From Methanobacteriota archaeon (GTDB lineage: Archaea; Thermoplasmatota; Thermoplasmata; SG8-5; JACRNV01): a stretch of DNA of 40,230 nt. Positions within the stretch are counted from its first letter, which is position 1, and each line of letters opens with the position of its first letter. The position numbers and the translations under genes are program-made. Location: assembly GCA_016214785.1 (NCBI GenBank), contig JACRNV010000026.1, positions 1-40,230 on the forward strand, written 5' to 3'. Of this stretch, positions 22,859 to 30,805 are shown piece by piece. Below the pieces are notes generated by a model. The model was not told the DNA's origin. It saw only the letters and a list, made by a program, of their open reading frames with translations, and ran no database searches.

Positions 22859-24934
22859 ATGAAGCTCCTGGCCAGGCTTGCGCTCGTTGCATGCGCGGCG
22901 ATGGTTGTCTCGATGGCGTTCTCCGCCCCTTCAATGACGGGCGCGGATGCGGCGGCGCCGAAGGCCGTCCAGGATGACCTCGCGGCGCGGTTCGCCCCGT
23001 ACCTTTACCTGCACCCCGAGGAATCGTTCTACCCCGTTTCGCCGGAGTATGCCATCTCGCGCTCGAACCTGAACCAGAGCCAGGCGGGCGCGCCGCTGAT
23101 TGTGTCTGCCTCTCCCTCGGTCACTCAAATCGCATCCTACAATAATGTCAACGCAGGCTATTGCCTGGACAACAGGATGGGGACGATAAACGACGACGGC
23201 ATCAAGAGGGACTTCCTGGCGAGCAAGGACTCGTACAAGCCCACGGTCTACGCGCGAGTGATAAACGGTACCGACGGGGCGGAGGCCAGGTACGTAATCC
23301 AGTACTGGTTCTTCTATGCCTTCAACGAAGGCCCGATGAACACCCACGAGGGGGACTGGGAGACGGTCTCCATCGTCGCCGATATGTCCCAGAAGCCGCT
23401 CTACGCCATCTACTCGCAGCACATGTCGGGCGAAGTGGCGTCATGGGGCCTCGTCGAGAAGGACGACGGGCACCCGCGCGTATTCATCGCCCTCGGCTCG
23501 CATGCCAACTACTTCCGCCCGTACGAGGGCGGGCTCGGGATGGCTTCTGATAAATGCTCGGGCTCCGGCAGGATATTGAGGCCCTCTGACTACGACACGG
23601 TCATGCTGGGAGCGCCTGGCGCTGGCAACCACATCGCGTCGCAGGACTGGCTCGACTTCGCGGGGAACTGGGGCGACTACGGCGCCGTCGATGCCGGGGC
23701 AAGGGGGCAGCGCGGGCCGCAGGGGCCGGCGTACTTCGACAACGGCCAGCGGTGGAGCGACCCGATAGCCTGGTCGCGCAGCATGAAGGCGGCCAGCGAC
23801 AACTGGTTCACGGCCAACTGGCTCGTGGCCAACCTGCTCCTTCTCATGATTCTACTCATGCTCATCTCGCTGGCCATCCAGATTGTCAGGATATACAGGC
23901 TGAGGAAGAGGCAGGGGACGCTCGGCCCGAGGCTGATGCCGTTCGCATACATCGACGGAGGGAACAGGAAGAGCATCGCCATGATACTCGGCATCGTCGC
24001 GCTCATAATCGGCATCATCGGCTTCTTCCTGCCGTGGTACACGGTCTCCATCAACGTCGGATGGGGGGGATTCGCCACGGGCGGCTTTGTAGACCTCATG
24101 AAGATTGACGGCACCAATGGCTTGCAGCTCAGCCGGCTCGACTCTGGAAACGGCCTCGTGCAGGTCGCTGGGTTCCCAGTGCCGCTTGCGTGGATTATGC
24201 TATTCGGCGTTGTGGTGTTCGTCATCGGCACCATAGGCATCCAGCTAAGCAGGAAGATGGGAAGCAAGCTCATCGGCAGGGGAGTTGGCGCGATAGCCCC
24301 AATCATAGCCATTGTCATCATCGTGGCAATGCTCGGCACAATCGTCGCATATACGGCGCCGGGCTCCCCCTCCGAGGTCGCCGAGGTCGTCGGCGCTGTC
24401 TCGATGAGCCCACTGGGCGGGTCGGCCACGCGCACCTTCGGCGACTACGGCACAGCCTCCCTTAGATGGGGGCTCGGCATCGGCGCGCTCGTACTCATCC
24501 TCGCGGGCATACTCTTCTTTATCGCAGGGTTCCTGGCAATATCGGCGAACTGCTCGTTCTACGAGCCCAGGACATTGCAGTACCCCACCAAGAAACCGAG
24601 CGGCCCGGTGGCGCTATACCAACAGCCGCCCTACCAGGCCAGCGAGCAGCAGCCACCCGCACTGCCTCAATATCAGCCCCCTCCACCGCAGTACCAGCCC
24701 CCGCCACCCCCGCCGCCGCACTACCAGCCGCCGCCGCAGCGCGAGGTCGTCGTCTACGTCGGCCAGGCGCCTCCACCTCAACCTCCGCCGCAATACGCGC
24801 CGCAGCAGCAGGCCGCGCCCCAGCACATCGACTTCGCCTGCCCGTACTGCGGCAGGGTCATCATCGCCAACGTGGGCGCGTCGGATACATTCAGGTGCCC
24901 GTATTGCTCGAATGTGGTGGTCGCGCCGAAGTGA
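22859..24934 (+). CDS. Vps62-like surface domain fused to membrane segments and a zinc ribbon
   Basis: A 691-residue protein. A signal peptide (residues 1-~31) precedes a Vps62-like domain (~40-290): LAARFAPYLYLHPEESFYP, VIQYWFFYAFNEGP, HEGDWETVSIV and FIALGSHANYF match this eukaryote-named family of unknown function, which also occurs in bacteria and archaea. Next come about five hydrophobic helices: ~320-345, ~373-395, ~440-462, ~475-500 and ~532-560. A Pro/Gln/Tyr-rich tail (~580-655) follows, then a C-terminal zinc ribbon with CPYC (C661, C664) and CPYC (C680, C683). By charge and order the Vps62 part is outside and the zinc ribbon inside, so a signal may be passed across the membrane. 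TATA ATTTATTTAT lies ~25-35 bases before the ATG. The full architecture is unfamiliar to me. Confidence 0.8.
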   Translation: MKLLARLALVACAAMVVSMAFSAPSMTGADAAAPKAVQDDLAARFAPYLYLHPEESFYPVSPEYAISRSNLNQSQAGAPLIVSASPSVTQIASYNNVNAGYCLDNRMGTINDDGIKRDFLASKDSYKPTVYARVINGTDGAEARYVIQYWFFYAFNEGPMNTHEGDWETVSIVADMSQKPLYAIYSQHMSGEVASWGLVEKDDGHPRVFIALGSHANYFRPYEGGLGMASDKCSGSGRILRPSDYDTVMLGAPGAGNHIASQDWLDFAGNWGDYGAVDAGARGQRGPQGPAYFDNGQRWSDPIAWSRSMKAASDNWFTANWLVANLLLLMILLMLISLAIQIVRIYRLRKRQGTLGPRLMPFAYIDGGNRKSIAMILGIVALIIGIIGFFLPWYTVSINVGWGGFATGGFVDLMKIDGTNGLQLSRLDSGNGLVQVAGFPVPLAWIMLFGVVVFVIGTIGIQLSRKMGSKLIGRGVGAIAPIIAIVIIVAMLGTIVAYTAPGSPSEVAEVVGAVSMSPLGGSATRTFGDYGTASLRWGLGIGALVLILAGILFFIAGFLAISANCSFYEPRTLQYPTKKPSGPVALYQQPPYQASEQQPPALPQYQPPPPQYQPPPPPPPHYQPPPQREVVVYVGQAPPPQPPPQYAPQQQAAPQHIDFACPYCGRVIIANVGASDTFRCPYCSNVVVAPK

Positions 24935-24991
24935 CAAACGACAATTGAATGCTTTGGCACTCCTAGTGGAATTCTAACTCATAGAAGCGAA

Positions 24992-25052
24992 GCCGAGGGG
25001 GAGCGGGAGTGAGGACCACATTTACCCAGCCTCACTACCGCAACCCCTCGGC
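24992..25052. ncRNA. 61-nt stepped hairpin next to tRNA-Ser
   Basis: Three helices separated by symmetric 2x2 internal loops: GCCGAGGGG/CCCCTCGGC, GCGG/CCGC and GTGAGG/CCTCAC, closed by a loop of about 15 bases. The outer GCCGAGG is the same as the tRNA-Ser acceptor strand beside it. It may be a transcript end of the tRNA (minus strand) or an independent RNA. No ACA or C/D boxes fit. Confidence 0.45.
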
Positions 25053-25079
25053 GCGAATCGCATCATATAGAAAGAAGAG

Positions 25080-25190
25080 CGCCGAGGGGGAGATTTGAAC
25101 TCCCGCGGTGTCAAGCACCACCAGCTTTCAAGGCCTTCTTTCTCAAGGCACTCAAGGCTGGCGCCGTAAACCGGGCTTAGCTACCTCGGC
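25080..25190 (-). tRNA. tRNA-Ser(TGA) with a 24-nt intron
   Basis: On the minus strand the acceptor GCCGAGG/CCTCGGC pairs, the T arm is GGGAG-TTCAAAT-CTCCC, and the long variable arm GGTG/CACC makes it class II. The anticodon stem CCAGC/GCTGG encloses CTTGAG...A, giving anticodon TGA. The discriminator is G, as for archaeal serine tRNAs. The intron at 25127-25150 lies after position 37 and has an internal GCCTT/AAGGC stem. The mature RNA is about 87 nt. Confidence 0.85.
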
Positions 25191-25195
25191 ACTGG
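25166..25195 (-). repeat. 30-bp repeat, copy A (5' half of the tRNA-Ser gene and upstream bases)
   Basis: The minus strand reads CCAGT then GCCGAGGTAGCTAAGC and CCGGTTTAC, covering the tRNA-Ser 5' end and D arm. An identical 30-base copy lies 113 bases upstream, at 25279-25308. Confidence 0.8.
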
Positions 25196-25197
25196 GC

Positions 25198-25435
25198 GAA
25201 TGGGAAGGGTTTTCGGCGCTAGGGCGCCGCCGAAGATGGCGAAGCCATCGAGGCACGGACGAGCGCACCTCGTCCAGTGTAAACCGGGCTTAGCTACCTC
25301 GGCACTGGCGTATGCCTCGGAAGCAAGCCCGGTTAACTAGGCTTCACTGGCCGAACTCTGGGCATTTGGTCCAGTTCGTCCGTGCAGTTCGCGACTCCTG
25401 TCGCGCCCTGAGCTACCTCGGCAGTCGCATTTCTC
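25198..25435 (-). other. string of hairpins with truncated tRNA-Ser 5' copies
   Basis: Upstream of tRNA-Ser on the minus strand lies non-coding DNA full of short perfect hairpins: GCGAC/GTCGC at 25391-25404, CGAACT/AGTTCG at 25352-25378, AAGCC/GGCTT at 25325-25344, GACGAG/CTCGTC at 25258-25274, GATGGC/GCCATC at 25235-25249 and TTCGGCG/CGCCGAA at 25212-25234. A second exact copy of the 30-base tRNA 5' segment is at 25279-25308, and its ends CCAGTG/CACTGG pair with each other. A shorter copy (AGCTACCTCGGCA on the plus strand) is at 25411-25423. None has a matching tRNA 3' half. Confidence 0.6.
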
Positions 25436-25503
25436 GTGAAGGCGATAAAATGGGATGGCTATAACACTATCGGAAGTGGTGTAAGGGGTTTGGATCGTTC
25501 CAT

Positions 25504-25740
25504 TCAGATGTCCGAGATGACGACCAGCGTCTCCGTCTGCGCTATCCCCTTCGCGGCCCTGATCTCCCTGACGACGGTGCCGAGGAGGTTGGGCAGCGCC
25601 TCCCCTTCCACCGTGATGACGAGGTCGTGCGTGCCCGTGACCGGGTCGGCCCTCTTCACGCCTGCGATGGCCTTGACGGTGGCCATGACCTTCTTTATGT
25701 CATCCCCTTCGACCTTCACAAGCACGTATATCCTTTCCAT
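25504..25740 (-). CDS. stand-alone Lrp/AsnC ligand-binding (RAM/ACT-like) domain protein
   Basis: A 78-residue protein that is the RAM domain without a DNA-binding part: strand YVLVKVEGDD, helix KKVMATVKAIAGV, strand HDLVITVEGEALPNLLG, helix TVVREIRAAKG, strand TETLVVISDI. Such small proteins form rings and bind amino acids or co-assemble with full Lrp regulators. It starts 9 bases after the ferredoxin stop, with GAGGGA as ribosome site, so the two form an operon. The ligand is unknown. Confidence 0.85.
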   Translation of the reverse strand: MERIYVLVKVEGDDIKKVMATVKAIAGVKRADPVTGTHDLVITVEGEALPNLLGTVVREIRAAKGIAQTETLVVISDI

Positions 25741-25749
25741 GGCAATCCC

Positions 25750-25920
25750 TCACTTCATGGCTATCGCTTCGTTGGGGCACGTGTCCACGCACACGCCGCA
25801 CTCCGTGCAGAGCTCGGCGTCCACCTTCGCCTTCTCGTTCACGACGATGGCTTTCACGGGGCAGGCCTCCGCGCAGGCCTCGCACCCGGCGCAGTCCTTC
25901 CGGTTCACGTAAGCGGGCAT
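25750..25920 (-). CDS. 2[4Fe-4S] ferredoxin
   Basis: The protein is 56 residues from ATG 25920, preceded by AGGAGCGA. The frame extends further up to 26019, but that leader spans the promoter (TTTATATAG on the minus strand, ~25953-25962). Two classic cluster motifs are present: CAGCEACAEACPVKAI and CTECGVCVDTCPNEAI, each C-x2-C-x2-C-x3-C-P. It is a soluble low-potential electron carrier of clostridial type. Its partner enzyme is not in the window. Confidence 0.95.
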   Translation of the reverse strand: MPAYVNRKDCAGCEACAEACPVKAIVVNEKAKVDAELCTECGVCVDTCPNEAIAMK

Positions 25921-26051
25921 GGCACTCGCTCCTACAGTGCATGAAATTCGCTCTATATAAAATCCATGGAGGGGAGGTCGGCGATTCAAACCAACATGAC
26001 CCGTTTGGCGAGTGCGCAATTATATTATCTCCATCCCGAGATATATCCACG

Positions 26052-26906
26052 ATGAGCACCGGGCAAAAGGCGACGCTGCTGGCCGTCCTGCTGGCCGGCG
26101 CGATGCTCGCCGGCAGCCTCGCCTACAACGTGGAGCACCTCAAATGGGGGCCGGAGGAGGAGCCTCCCCAGGGGTACCAGGCGCCCCCGGACGAGAACAG
26201 GGTCACCGTGGACCACTCATGGGTAGAGACCGTCCGGTGGCTGCTGATAGCTGTGGGTGTGATAATCGCAGTAATCGCAGTCTTGATAGCCCTTTGGGGC
26301 GAGGAGGCCACACGGGCTAAGATCGCCAAGGCAATCATGCGAGCCCTTGTTCAAATCGTCGCCGTCGCCCTTCTCGTCGCAGTGCTCTACACCGTGCTGT
26401 CGCTAAGGTTCGGGGACCCGAACGCCCCGCTCTTCCAGTCGGTCAGGTGGGACTGGCGGACAGTCACGGACAATCTGCTCGTGGTGGCGTCCATCATCGT
26501 CCTCGCTGTCGCGGCCGTCGCCATCGCATGGTTCGCCCTGAGGCGCGAGAAGGCCGGGGAGGATCTCGGGGAGATCGTCATCTCCAGGGACGAGGCCGCG
26601 GCCATCATAACCGGGGCGATAAAGGAGATCGAGGAGGGCGCGGGCCTGCGCGCGGCCGTCCTCCGCTGCTATTCCAGCATGGTGAAGCTCTTCGACGACA
26701 AGGGGGTGAGGCTGAGGCCGCAGATGACCCCGCGCGAGTTCGAGGGCGCGGTCAGGAACGGCCTCAAGCTGCAGGAGGAGAGCCTCACCGCGCTCACGAG
26801 GCTCTTCGAGGAGGCGCGCTACTCGACCCATGAAATCACGGAGGACGACAGGGGCCGGGCGCTGGAATGCCTCGATAGTGTGCGGCGGGCGCTGGCCAGC
26901 GGCTAA
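26052..26906 (+). CDS. membrane protein with C-terminal DUF4129 domain
   Basis: The protein is 284 residues from ATG 26052 (MSTGQKATLLAVLLAG), with a TATA box (ATTATATTATC) ~25 bases upstream. The longer frame from 25941 crosses the promoter. There are four hydrophobic segments: ~8-26, ~57-80, ~91-112 and ~135-157. The cytoplasmic C-terminus (~195-280) carries VLRCYSSMVKLFDDKG, QMTPREFEGAVRNGL and LTRLFEEARYSTHEI, typical of DUF4129. That domain usually appears next to or fused to transglutaminase-like TgpA proteins in MoxR-DUF58 clusters. Here the MoxR/DUF58 operon is ~2.3 kb downstream on the same strand, with two minus-strand genes between. No transglutaminase gene is seen. Confidence 0.75.
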   Translation: MSTGQKATLLAVLLAGAMLAGSLAYNVEHLKWGPEEEPPQGYQAPPDENRVTVDHSWVETVRWLLIAVGVIIAVIAVLIALWGEEATRAKIAKAIMRALVQIVAVALLVAVLYTVLSLRFGDPNAPLFQSVRWDWRTVTDNLLVVASIIVLAVAAVAIAWFALRREKAGEDLGEIVISRDEAAAIITGAIKEIEEGAGLRAAVLRCYSSMVKLFDDKGVRLRPQMTPREFEGAVRNGLKLQEESLTALTRLFEEARYSTHEITEDDRGRALECLDSVRRALASG

Positions 26907-27262
26907 GCCTTTGCCAATATATCCTCTAGCTCTTCAAGGGTAGGGACGCCCTCTATCTTATACTCTCCGATCACAACTGCAGGTACGCTCTTTATCCCCT
27001 TGGCTCGCGCTCGACGCTTTGTCAGCAGTCCGGAAATATCATAGACTTTCATTTTCAAACCGTGAGTAAGGGTGAATTCCTCGACGATCTTGATAGCCTC
27101 CTCACAATCCTGAGTGTATGATATTGTGTCTATTATTGCGCGCTTAATCCCCCTCCCTCTTGTGTCAAAGCTGCTCTTACCCATGAGTGATACCCCACTG
27201 CCTGGCGAGGGATAAGATGTCCTGATAGTCTCCGTTCCTTCAACGTAGAGCTCGATTTTCAT
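26903..27262 (-). CDS. thioredoxin-fold protein without the CXXC pair
   Basis: A 119-residue protein. The C-terminal half, with VYDISGLLTKRRARAKGIKS followed by VPAVVIGEYKIEG and TLEELEDIL, is the second half of a thioredoxin or glutaredoxin fold, including the cis-Pro strand (VPAVVI). At the expected redox site the sequence reads YTQDCEEA, a single Cys (no CxxC), so disulfide reductase activity is unlikely unless it is monothiol. The ATG has a GGAGG site. Its stop overlaps that of the DUF4129 gene by 4 bases on the opposite strand. It is AT-richer than its neighbours. Confidence 0.7.
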   Translation of the reverse strand: MKIELYVEGTETIRTSYPSPGSGVSLMGKSSFDTRGRGIKRAIIDTISYTQDCEEAIKIVEEFTLTHGLKMKVYDISGLLTKRRARAKGIKSVPAVVIGEYKIEGVPTLEELEDILAKA

Positions 27263-27319
27263 AGGTTGGTTCCTCCCCCGCCATTCGTTGATGCACGAAT
27301 GCCACGACGAGAACTGTTC

Positions 27320-28684
27320 TCATCTCATTAGATAACAGTCCTCGAGAAGACCGCAACCAAATCCAGGACCTATGTCAAGGGGTTTAACGGGTTGATTGAT
27401 TATCCCAACAGGATATATCATCCCATCCTTGATTTTTAACCCGAATGTTTGAACCCCATCGAATGGAATGCGAAGTGGCTTCTCATTTTTTGCAGGCAGA
27501 ACCTCTAGGATAGTTTGGTCCCTTGTACCGTTATATTTTAGGTGGTATTGATCTGTTGGCCCCCAAATTACATCTTGCGTGATGTGCTTGAACGTCTCCG
27601 TATCCTTGTCAATGACGTATTTGAATAGGTATTCGTTTAGTTGTGGTTGCTCCCAGTCCCCTCCATTATAAGCGATGCCTAAAACCCTAATGGCGCATAT
27701 CCCGCGAGAGATCTCTGTAGTCTCGGAAGTTCTCAATTTTATCTCTACTCTTACTCTCAGAGAGTACCCACCAACCTCACTGACCAGCGAGTAATCCCTG
27801 ACGGCCCTTCCGCACTCCTCTACCACATTTATATAATTCACTGCGACAACCGAATCTATGTCGTCGGTGCCATCAACGATAATGTCCTTTATTGCGGGAT
27901 TATAACATATCTGCACTTCTGGTGCAACGATAGATTTCACATATAGCCACTGGGTCGCGCCATCACTAACACGTGTAGCATTAATTCTGATTTTTGGGTT
28001 GGGATATGAACTCATCGGATAATAACCCGGGGGGGTTCCCGTTACAGCAGTACCTGAATAAGTGCTATATGGGCTTAGTGTTACGGTCGTTGGGATTGAA
28101 AATGTCCATCCGGTCGGTATAGTTGAGGCATCCGCCTCCAATATATAGGTATCAGAATAAGGATTTGGATTCTCTATCCGGAGTGGAAAGGGGGTGATAT
28201 CGCCAGGTGTACCCCCCATGCTGACTTTGCATGTATGATTATAATTATTGGATTCGTTAGATTCGGCGATAAGATTCCCATCGTCCACAACAATGTCAAA
28301 ATTACCGCCGTATGTTATTTGACCAACCGCCGCAACTTGAAGCACCCGTATTTCTCCTGCCTTTAATGGTGGTTCGACCCACGTCCTATAGGTCAGCCCA
28401 CCTTGGATCCAAAATCCCGCATAAGGGCGATTGTAGAGAGTGACCCAGAATCCGTCATTGACGTCTGCTTTACCCTGATTCATTACCTGGAGATCGATAT
28501 GGACATCCTCACCGCTTCCAATGGGATATTGGACGTATGGGTTTTTTCTCAGAACAATATCAGGCAACTGTTTCGCATCCTCCTTCCCGTTAGCCATTGC
28601 TGGATGCGCCATGAAGACAGTCCCCGCCCCCATGAGTAGACACACGATCAGTTCTGCCATCAGCCTCTTTGAGATTTCTCTCAT
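27320..28684 (-). CDS. secreted CARDB-domain protein
   Basis: A 454-residue protein. The N-terminal signal peptide (MREISKRLMAELIVCLLMG, then AHPAMA) is followed by a CARDB adhesion-like Ig domain (~45-150: VHIDLQVMNQGKADVNDGF, FDIVVDDGNLIAESNESNN). Next comes a second Ig-like region (~160-255) and an unassigned C-terminal domain with four or more cysteines (~265-454). It is expected to be extracellular. A TATA element (TTTTATATT, minus strand, ~28728-28737) lies upstream. AT-rich composition and a long AT-rich upstream gap mark it as part of an accessory island. Confidence 0.75.
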   Translation of the reverse strand: MREISKRLMAELIVCLLMGAGTVFMAHPAMANGKEDAKQLPDIVLRKNPYVQYPIGSGEDVHIDLQVMNQGKADVNDGFWVTLYNRPYAGFWIQGGLTYRTWVEPPLKAGEIRVLQVAAVGQITYGGNFDIVVDDGNLIAESNESNNYNHTCKVSMGGTPGDITPFPLRIENPNPYSDTYILEADASTIPTGWTFSIPTTVTLSPYSTYSGTAVTGTPPGYYPMSSYPNPKIRINATRVSDGATQWLYVKSIVAPEVQICYNPAIKDIIVDGTDDIDSVVAVNYINVVEECGRAVRDYSLVSEVGGYSLRVRVEIKLRTSETTEISRGICAIRVLGIAYNGGDWEQPQLNEYLFKYVIDKDTETFKHITQDVIWGPTDQYHLKYNGTRDQTILEVLPAKNEKPLRIPFDGVQTFGLKIKDGMIYPVGIINQPVKPLDIGPGFGCGLLEDCYLMR

Positions 28685-29198
28685 TTGTCATGCCCCCTTT
28701 TGTCCGTGAATAAAGTAATGTTTAACCAATATAAAATTATTTCTATGTTACTTTATGATTTTGCTCAAAACAGTCATTTTAACATATTGTTATTTAACAT
28801 ATTATTATTTCATAGCTGATTTACGTGAATAATTGTATATAGTTTTGATTGCATTTCCTTCGTCAGTTTCGAGCCAGTACTTAGCTCCAATCTGCATCCA
28901 GTCGGTGCTCCTTTTGGAATCAGACGGCGTTATATGTGGTTAACCCTTTCGGTCATTGGCTTTTCTATATTTTACTTACCCCAGCACTTTGTGTGTGAAT
29001 CCTAAGTAAATCAATCGGTCTAATCATGTTTATTGATGCTGGCTATTAACTTCAAATGGCTGACCTCTTACCATTCGGATATGAGGAAAGTCCATATTTT
29101 ACTATGAGTATCGACACCTTCATATTAGGGGGTGTGTAATAAGGGCACGATGCGCGGATTGCACAGCCTTTCGTCCATCAAGGAGTCCCTGACCCGCA
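28685..29198. other. 514-base AT-rich gap without a gene
   Basis: It holds the TATA box of the CARDB gene on the minus strand at its left end, and repeated TTATTTAACATATT-like sequence near 28785-28810. I see no coding sequence, tRNA or strong hairpin in it. It separates the secreted-protein island from the MoxR operon. Confidence 0.6.
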
Positions 29199-29855
29199 AT
29201 GCCTGACGATGCCGGAGCCTGCGAAACGAAGATGGACAGGCCTGCGAATCCTATCAAAAAAGAATCGCGCTTCGACCGCGACGACCTGACGCTCTTCAAC
29301 GTCGGCTCCGCTCTCGTGATGGTCGGGTACTTCGCGACGTTCATCGTGCTCATCTCGCTCCCCCTTCTCCTGTGGGCGCAGTACAGCGGCTCGTTCAGGT
29401 GGTACCTGTCCCTTTTCCTGCTCTCGATAATCGCCCTGCTGTCAGCCTACTTCCTCTACAGCATGGTCAGGGGCCCGCCGGCGCCGACTGTCTACCAGGA
29501 GTTCTCTACAAAGTGCAGGGCGCCCTTCTCCGACCTGAACGGCATGATGGAGCGCGCGGAGGACGGCATGCGCTACAGCCAGGTGATGCTCGACGAGCGC
29601 GTGGCCGACGCCTTCCTGGAGAGGGCGCGCATCGCGAAGGGGAGGAGCATACTGGAGTCCCACGCCGCGGCGATGAGCGTCGAGCGCATGTCCGAGTTCT
29701 GCGGGGACAGGGAATTGGCCGAGTTCGTCGTCGAGGCCCGCGACGCGGTCGGCAAGCCGGCGGGGAAGGCCGGCGGGGAGGGCAGGAAGAGGGAGGGCGC
29801 GAAGTACGTCAGGAAGGTTAATGGATTAATCGACAGGATAGAGAGGTGGAGATGA
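29199..29855 (+). CDS. two-helix membrane protein, first gene of the MoxR operon
   Basis: A 218-residue protein. Two adjacent hydrophobic helices (~35-60 and ~68-92) are followed by a ~120-residue helical, charged cytoplasmic domain (YQEFSTKCRAPFSDLNGMM, ERARIAKGRSILESHAAAM). The start is uncertain: ATG 29199 is the first, and a Met is also present at residue 12. No family is recognised, but small membrane proteins of this kind commonly open archaeal MoxR-DUF58 operons. Its TGA shares one base with the ATG of the MoxR gene (TGATG), so translation is coupled. Confidence 0.7.
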   Translation: MPDDAGACETKMDRPANPIKKESRFDRDDLTLFNVGSALVMVGYFATFIVLISLPLLLWAQYSGSFRWYLSLFLLSIIALLSAYFLYSMVRGPPAPTVYQEFSTKCRAPFSDLNGMMERAEDGMRYSQVMLDERVADAFLERARIAKGRSILESHAAAMSVERMSEFCGDRELAEFVVEARDAVGKPAGKAGGEGRKREGAKYVRKVNGLIDRIERWR

Positions 29856-30805
29856 TGAAGCCGGACGAAGTGGGGCGCATGAGCGCCGCGGTGGTCGCAG
29901 AGGTCGAGAAGGCGGTCATAGGAAAGCGCAGGGTCATCGAGATGGTCCTTGCATCGATAGTCTGCGGGGGGCACGTCCTGTTCGAGGACTACCCCGGCCT
30001 GGCGAAGACGATGCTCGCGAAGAGCGTGTCGGGGGCGCTGGGCTGCAGCTTCAGGAGGATACAGTTCACGTCCGACCTGATGCCCGCCGACATCACGGGG
30101 ACTTTCGTCCTCAACAGGTCTACGGGAGGCTTCGAGCTCCGCAAGGGGCCGATTTTCACGAACATCCTCCTGGCGGACGAGATAAACCGCGCACCTCCGA
30201 AGACGCAGTCCGCCCTCCTGGAGGCCATGCAGGAGCGCCAGACCACGCTCGAGGGGGAGAGCCACCCATTGCCGGCGCCGTTCGTGGTGCTGGCGACGCA
30301 GAACCCGATAGAATACGAGGGGACGTACCCGCTGCCAGAGGCGCAGATAGACAGATTCTTCGTGCGCCTGAGCGTCGGCTATCCCGACAAGGCGCAGGAG
30401 GTCGAGATACTCAAGCGCCGCAGGGAGCGCAAGAAGGACGACGTGGACATAGCGAAGGTACTCGATACCACCAAGGTGCTGGAGATGCAGCGCGCCGTCG
30501 AGGACGTGCACATGGACCCCGGTCTCGGCGACTACGCCGTCGAGATAGTCCGAAGGACGCGCGCCCACGGCCAGGTCGAGGTCGGTGCCAGCCCGCGCGG
30601 CTCATTGGCCGTCATGAGGCTGTCGAGCGCGCTCGCCGCCCTTGCGGGGAGGGACTTCGTCATACCGGACGACATCAAGGCCGCGGCCGTGCCGGCACTG
30701 GCGCACCGCGTAATACTGAAGCCAGACCCATGGATCAAGGGCGTGAGACCGGAGACGGTGATAGGGAACGTCCTCGACGAGGTGCCTGTGCCAAAGGTGA
30801 AGTAG
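29855..30805 (+). CDS. MoxR-family AAA+ ATPase
   Basis: The protein is 316 residues from ATG 29855. Upstream in-frame GTG 29846 and ATG 29852 are possible, but GAGGTG at 29843-29848 best fits 29855. Walker A is FEDYPGLAKT (44-52 region), the MoxR-specific form. Walker B is ILLADEINRAPPKTQSALL. Sensor 1 is VLATQNPIEYEGTYPLPEAQ, followed by the DRFFVRLSVGYPD motif. MoxR ATPases act as chaperones that help mature or insert cofactors in partner proteins and pair with DUF58/VWA proteins, as here. The stop shares a base with the next start (TAGTG). Confidence 0.95.
   Translation: MKPDEVGRMSAAVVAEVEKAVIGKRRVIEMVLASIVCGGHVLFEDYPGLAKTMLAKSVSGALGCSFRRIQFTSDLMPADITGTFVLNRSTGGFELRKGPIFTNILLADEINRAPPKTQSALLEAMQERQTTLEGESHPLPAPFVVLATQNPIEYEGTYPLPEAQIDRFFVRLSVGYPDKAQEVEILKRRRERKKDDVDIAKVLDTTKVLEMQRAVEDVHMDPGLGDYAVEIVRRTRAHGQVEVGASPRGSLAVMRLSSALAALAGRDFVIPDDIKAAAVPALAHRVILKPDPWIKGVRPETVIGNVLDEVPVPKVK

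Noticed and set aside
25279-25435. Second and third tRNA genes upstream of tRNA-Ser
   Set aside because: Only the acceptor 5' strand and D arm are present. No anticodon arm, T arm or matching CCTCGGC 3' strand follows.
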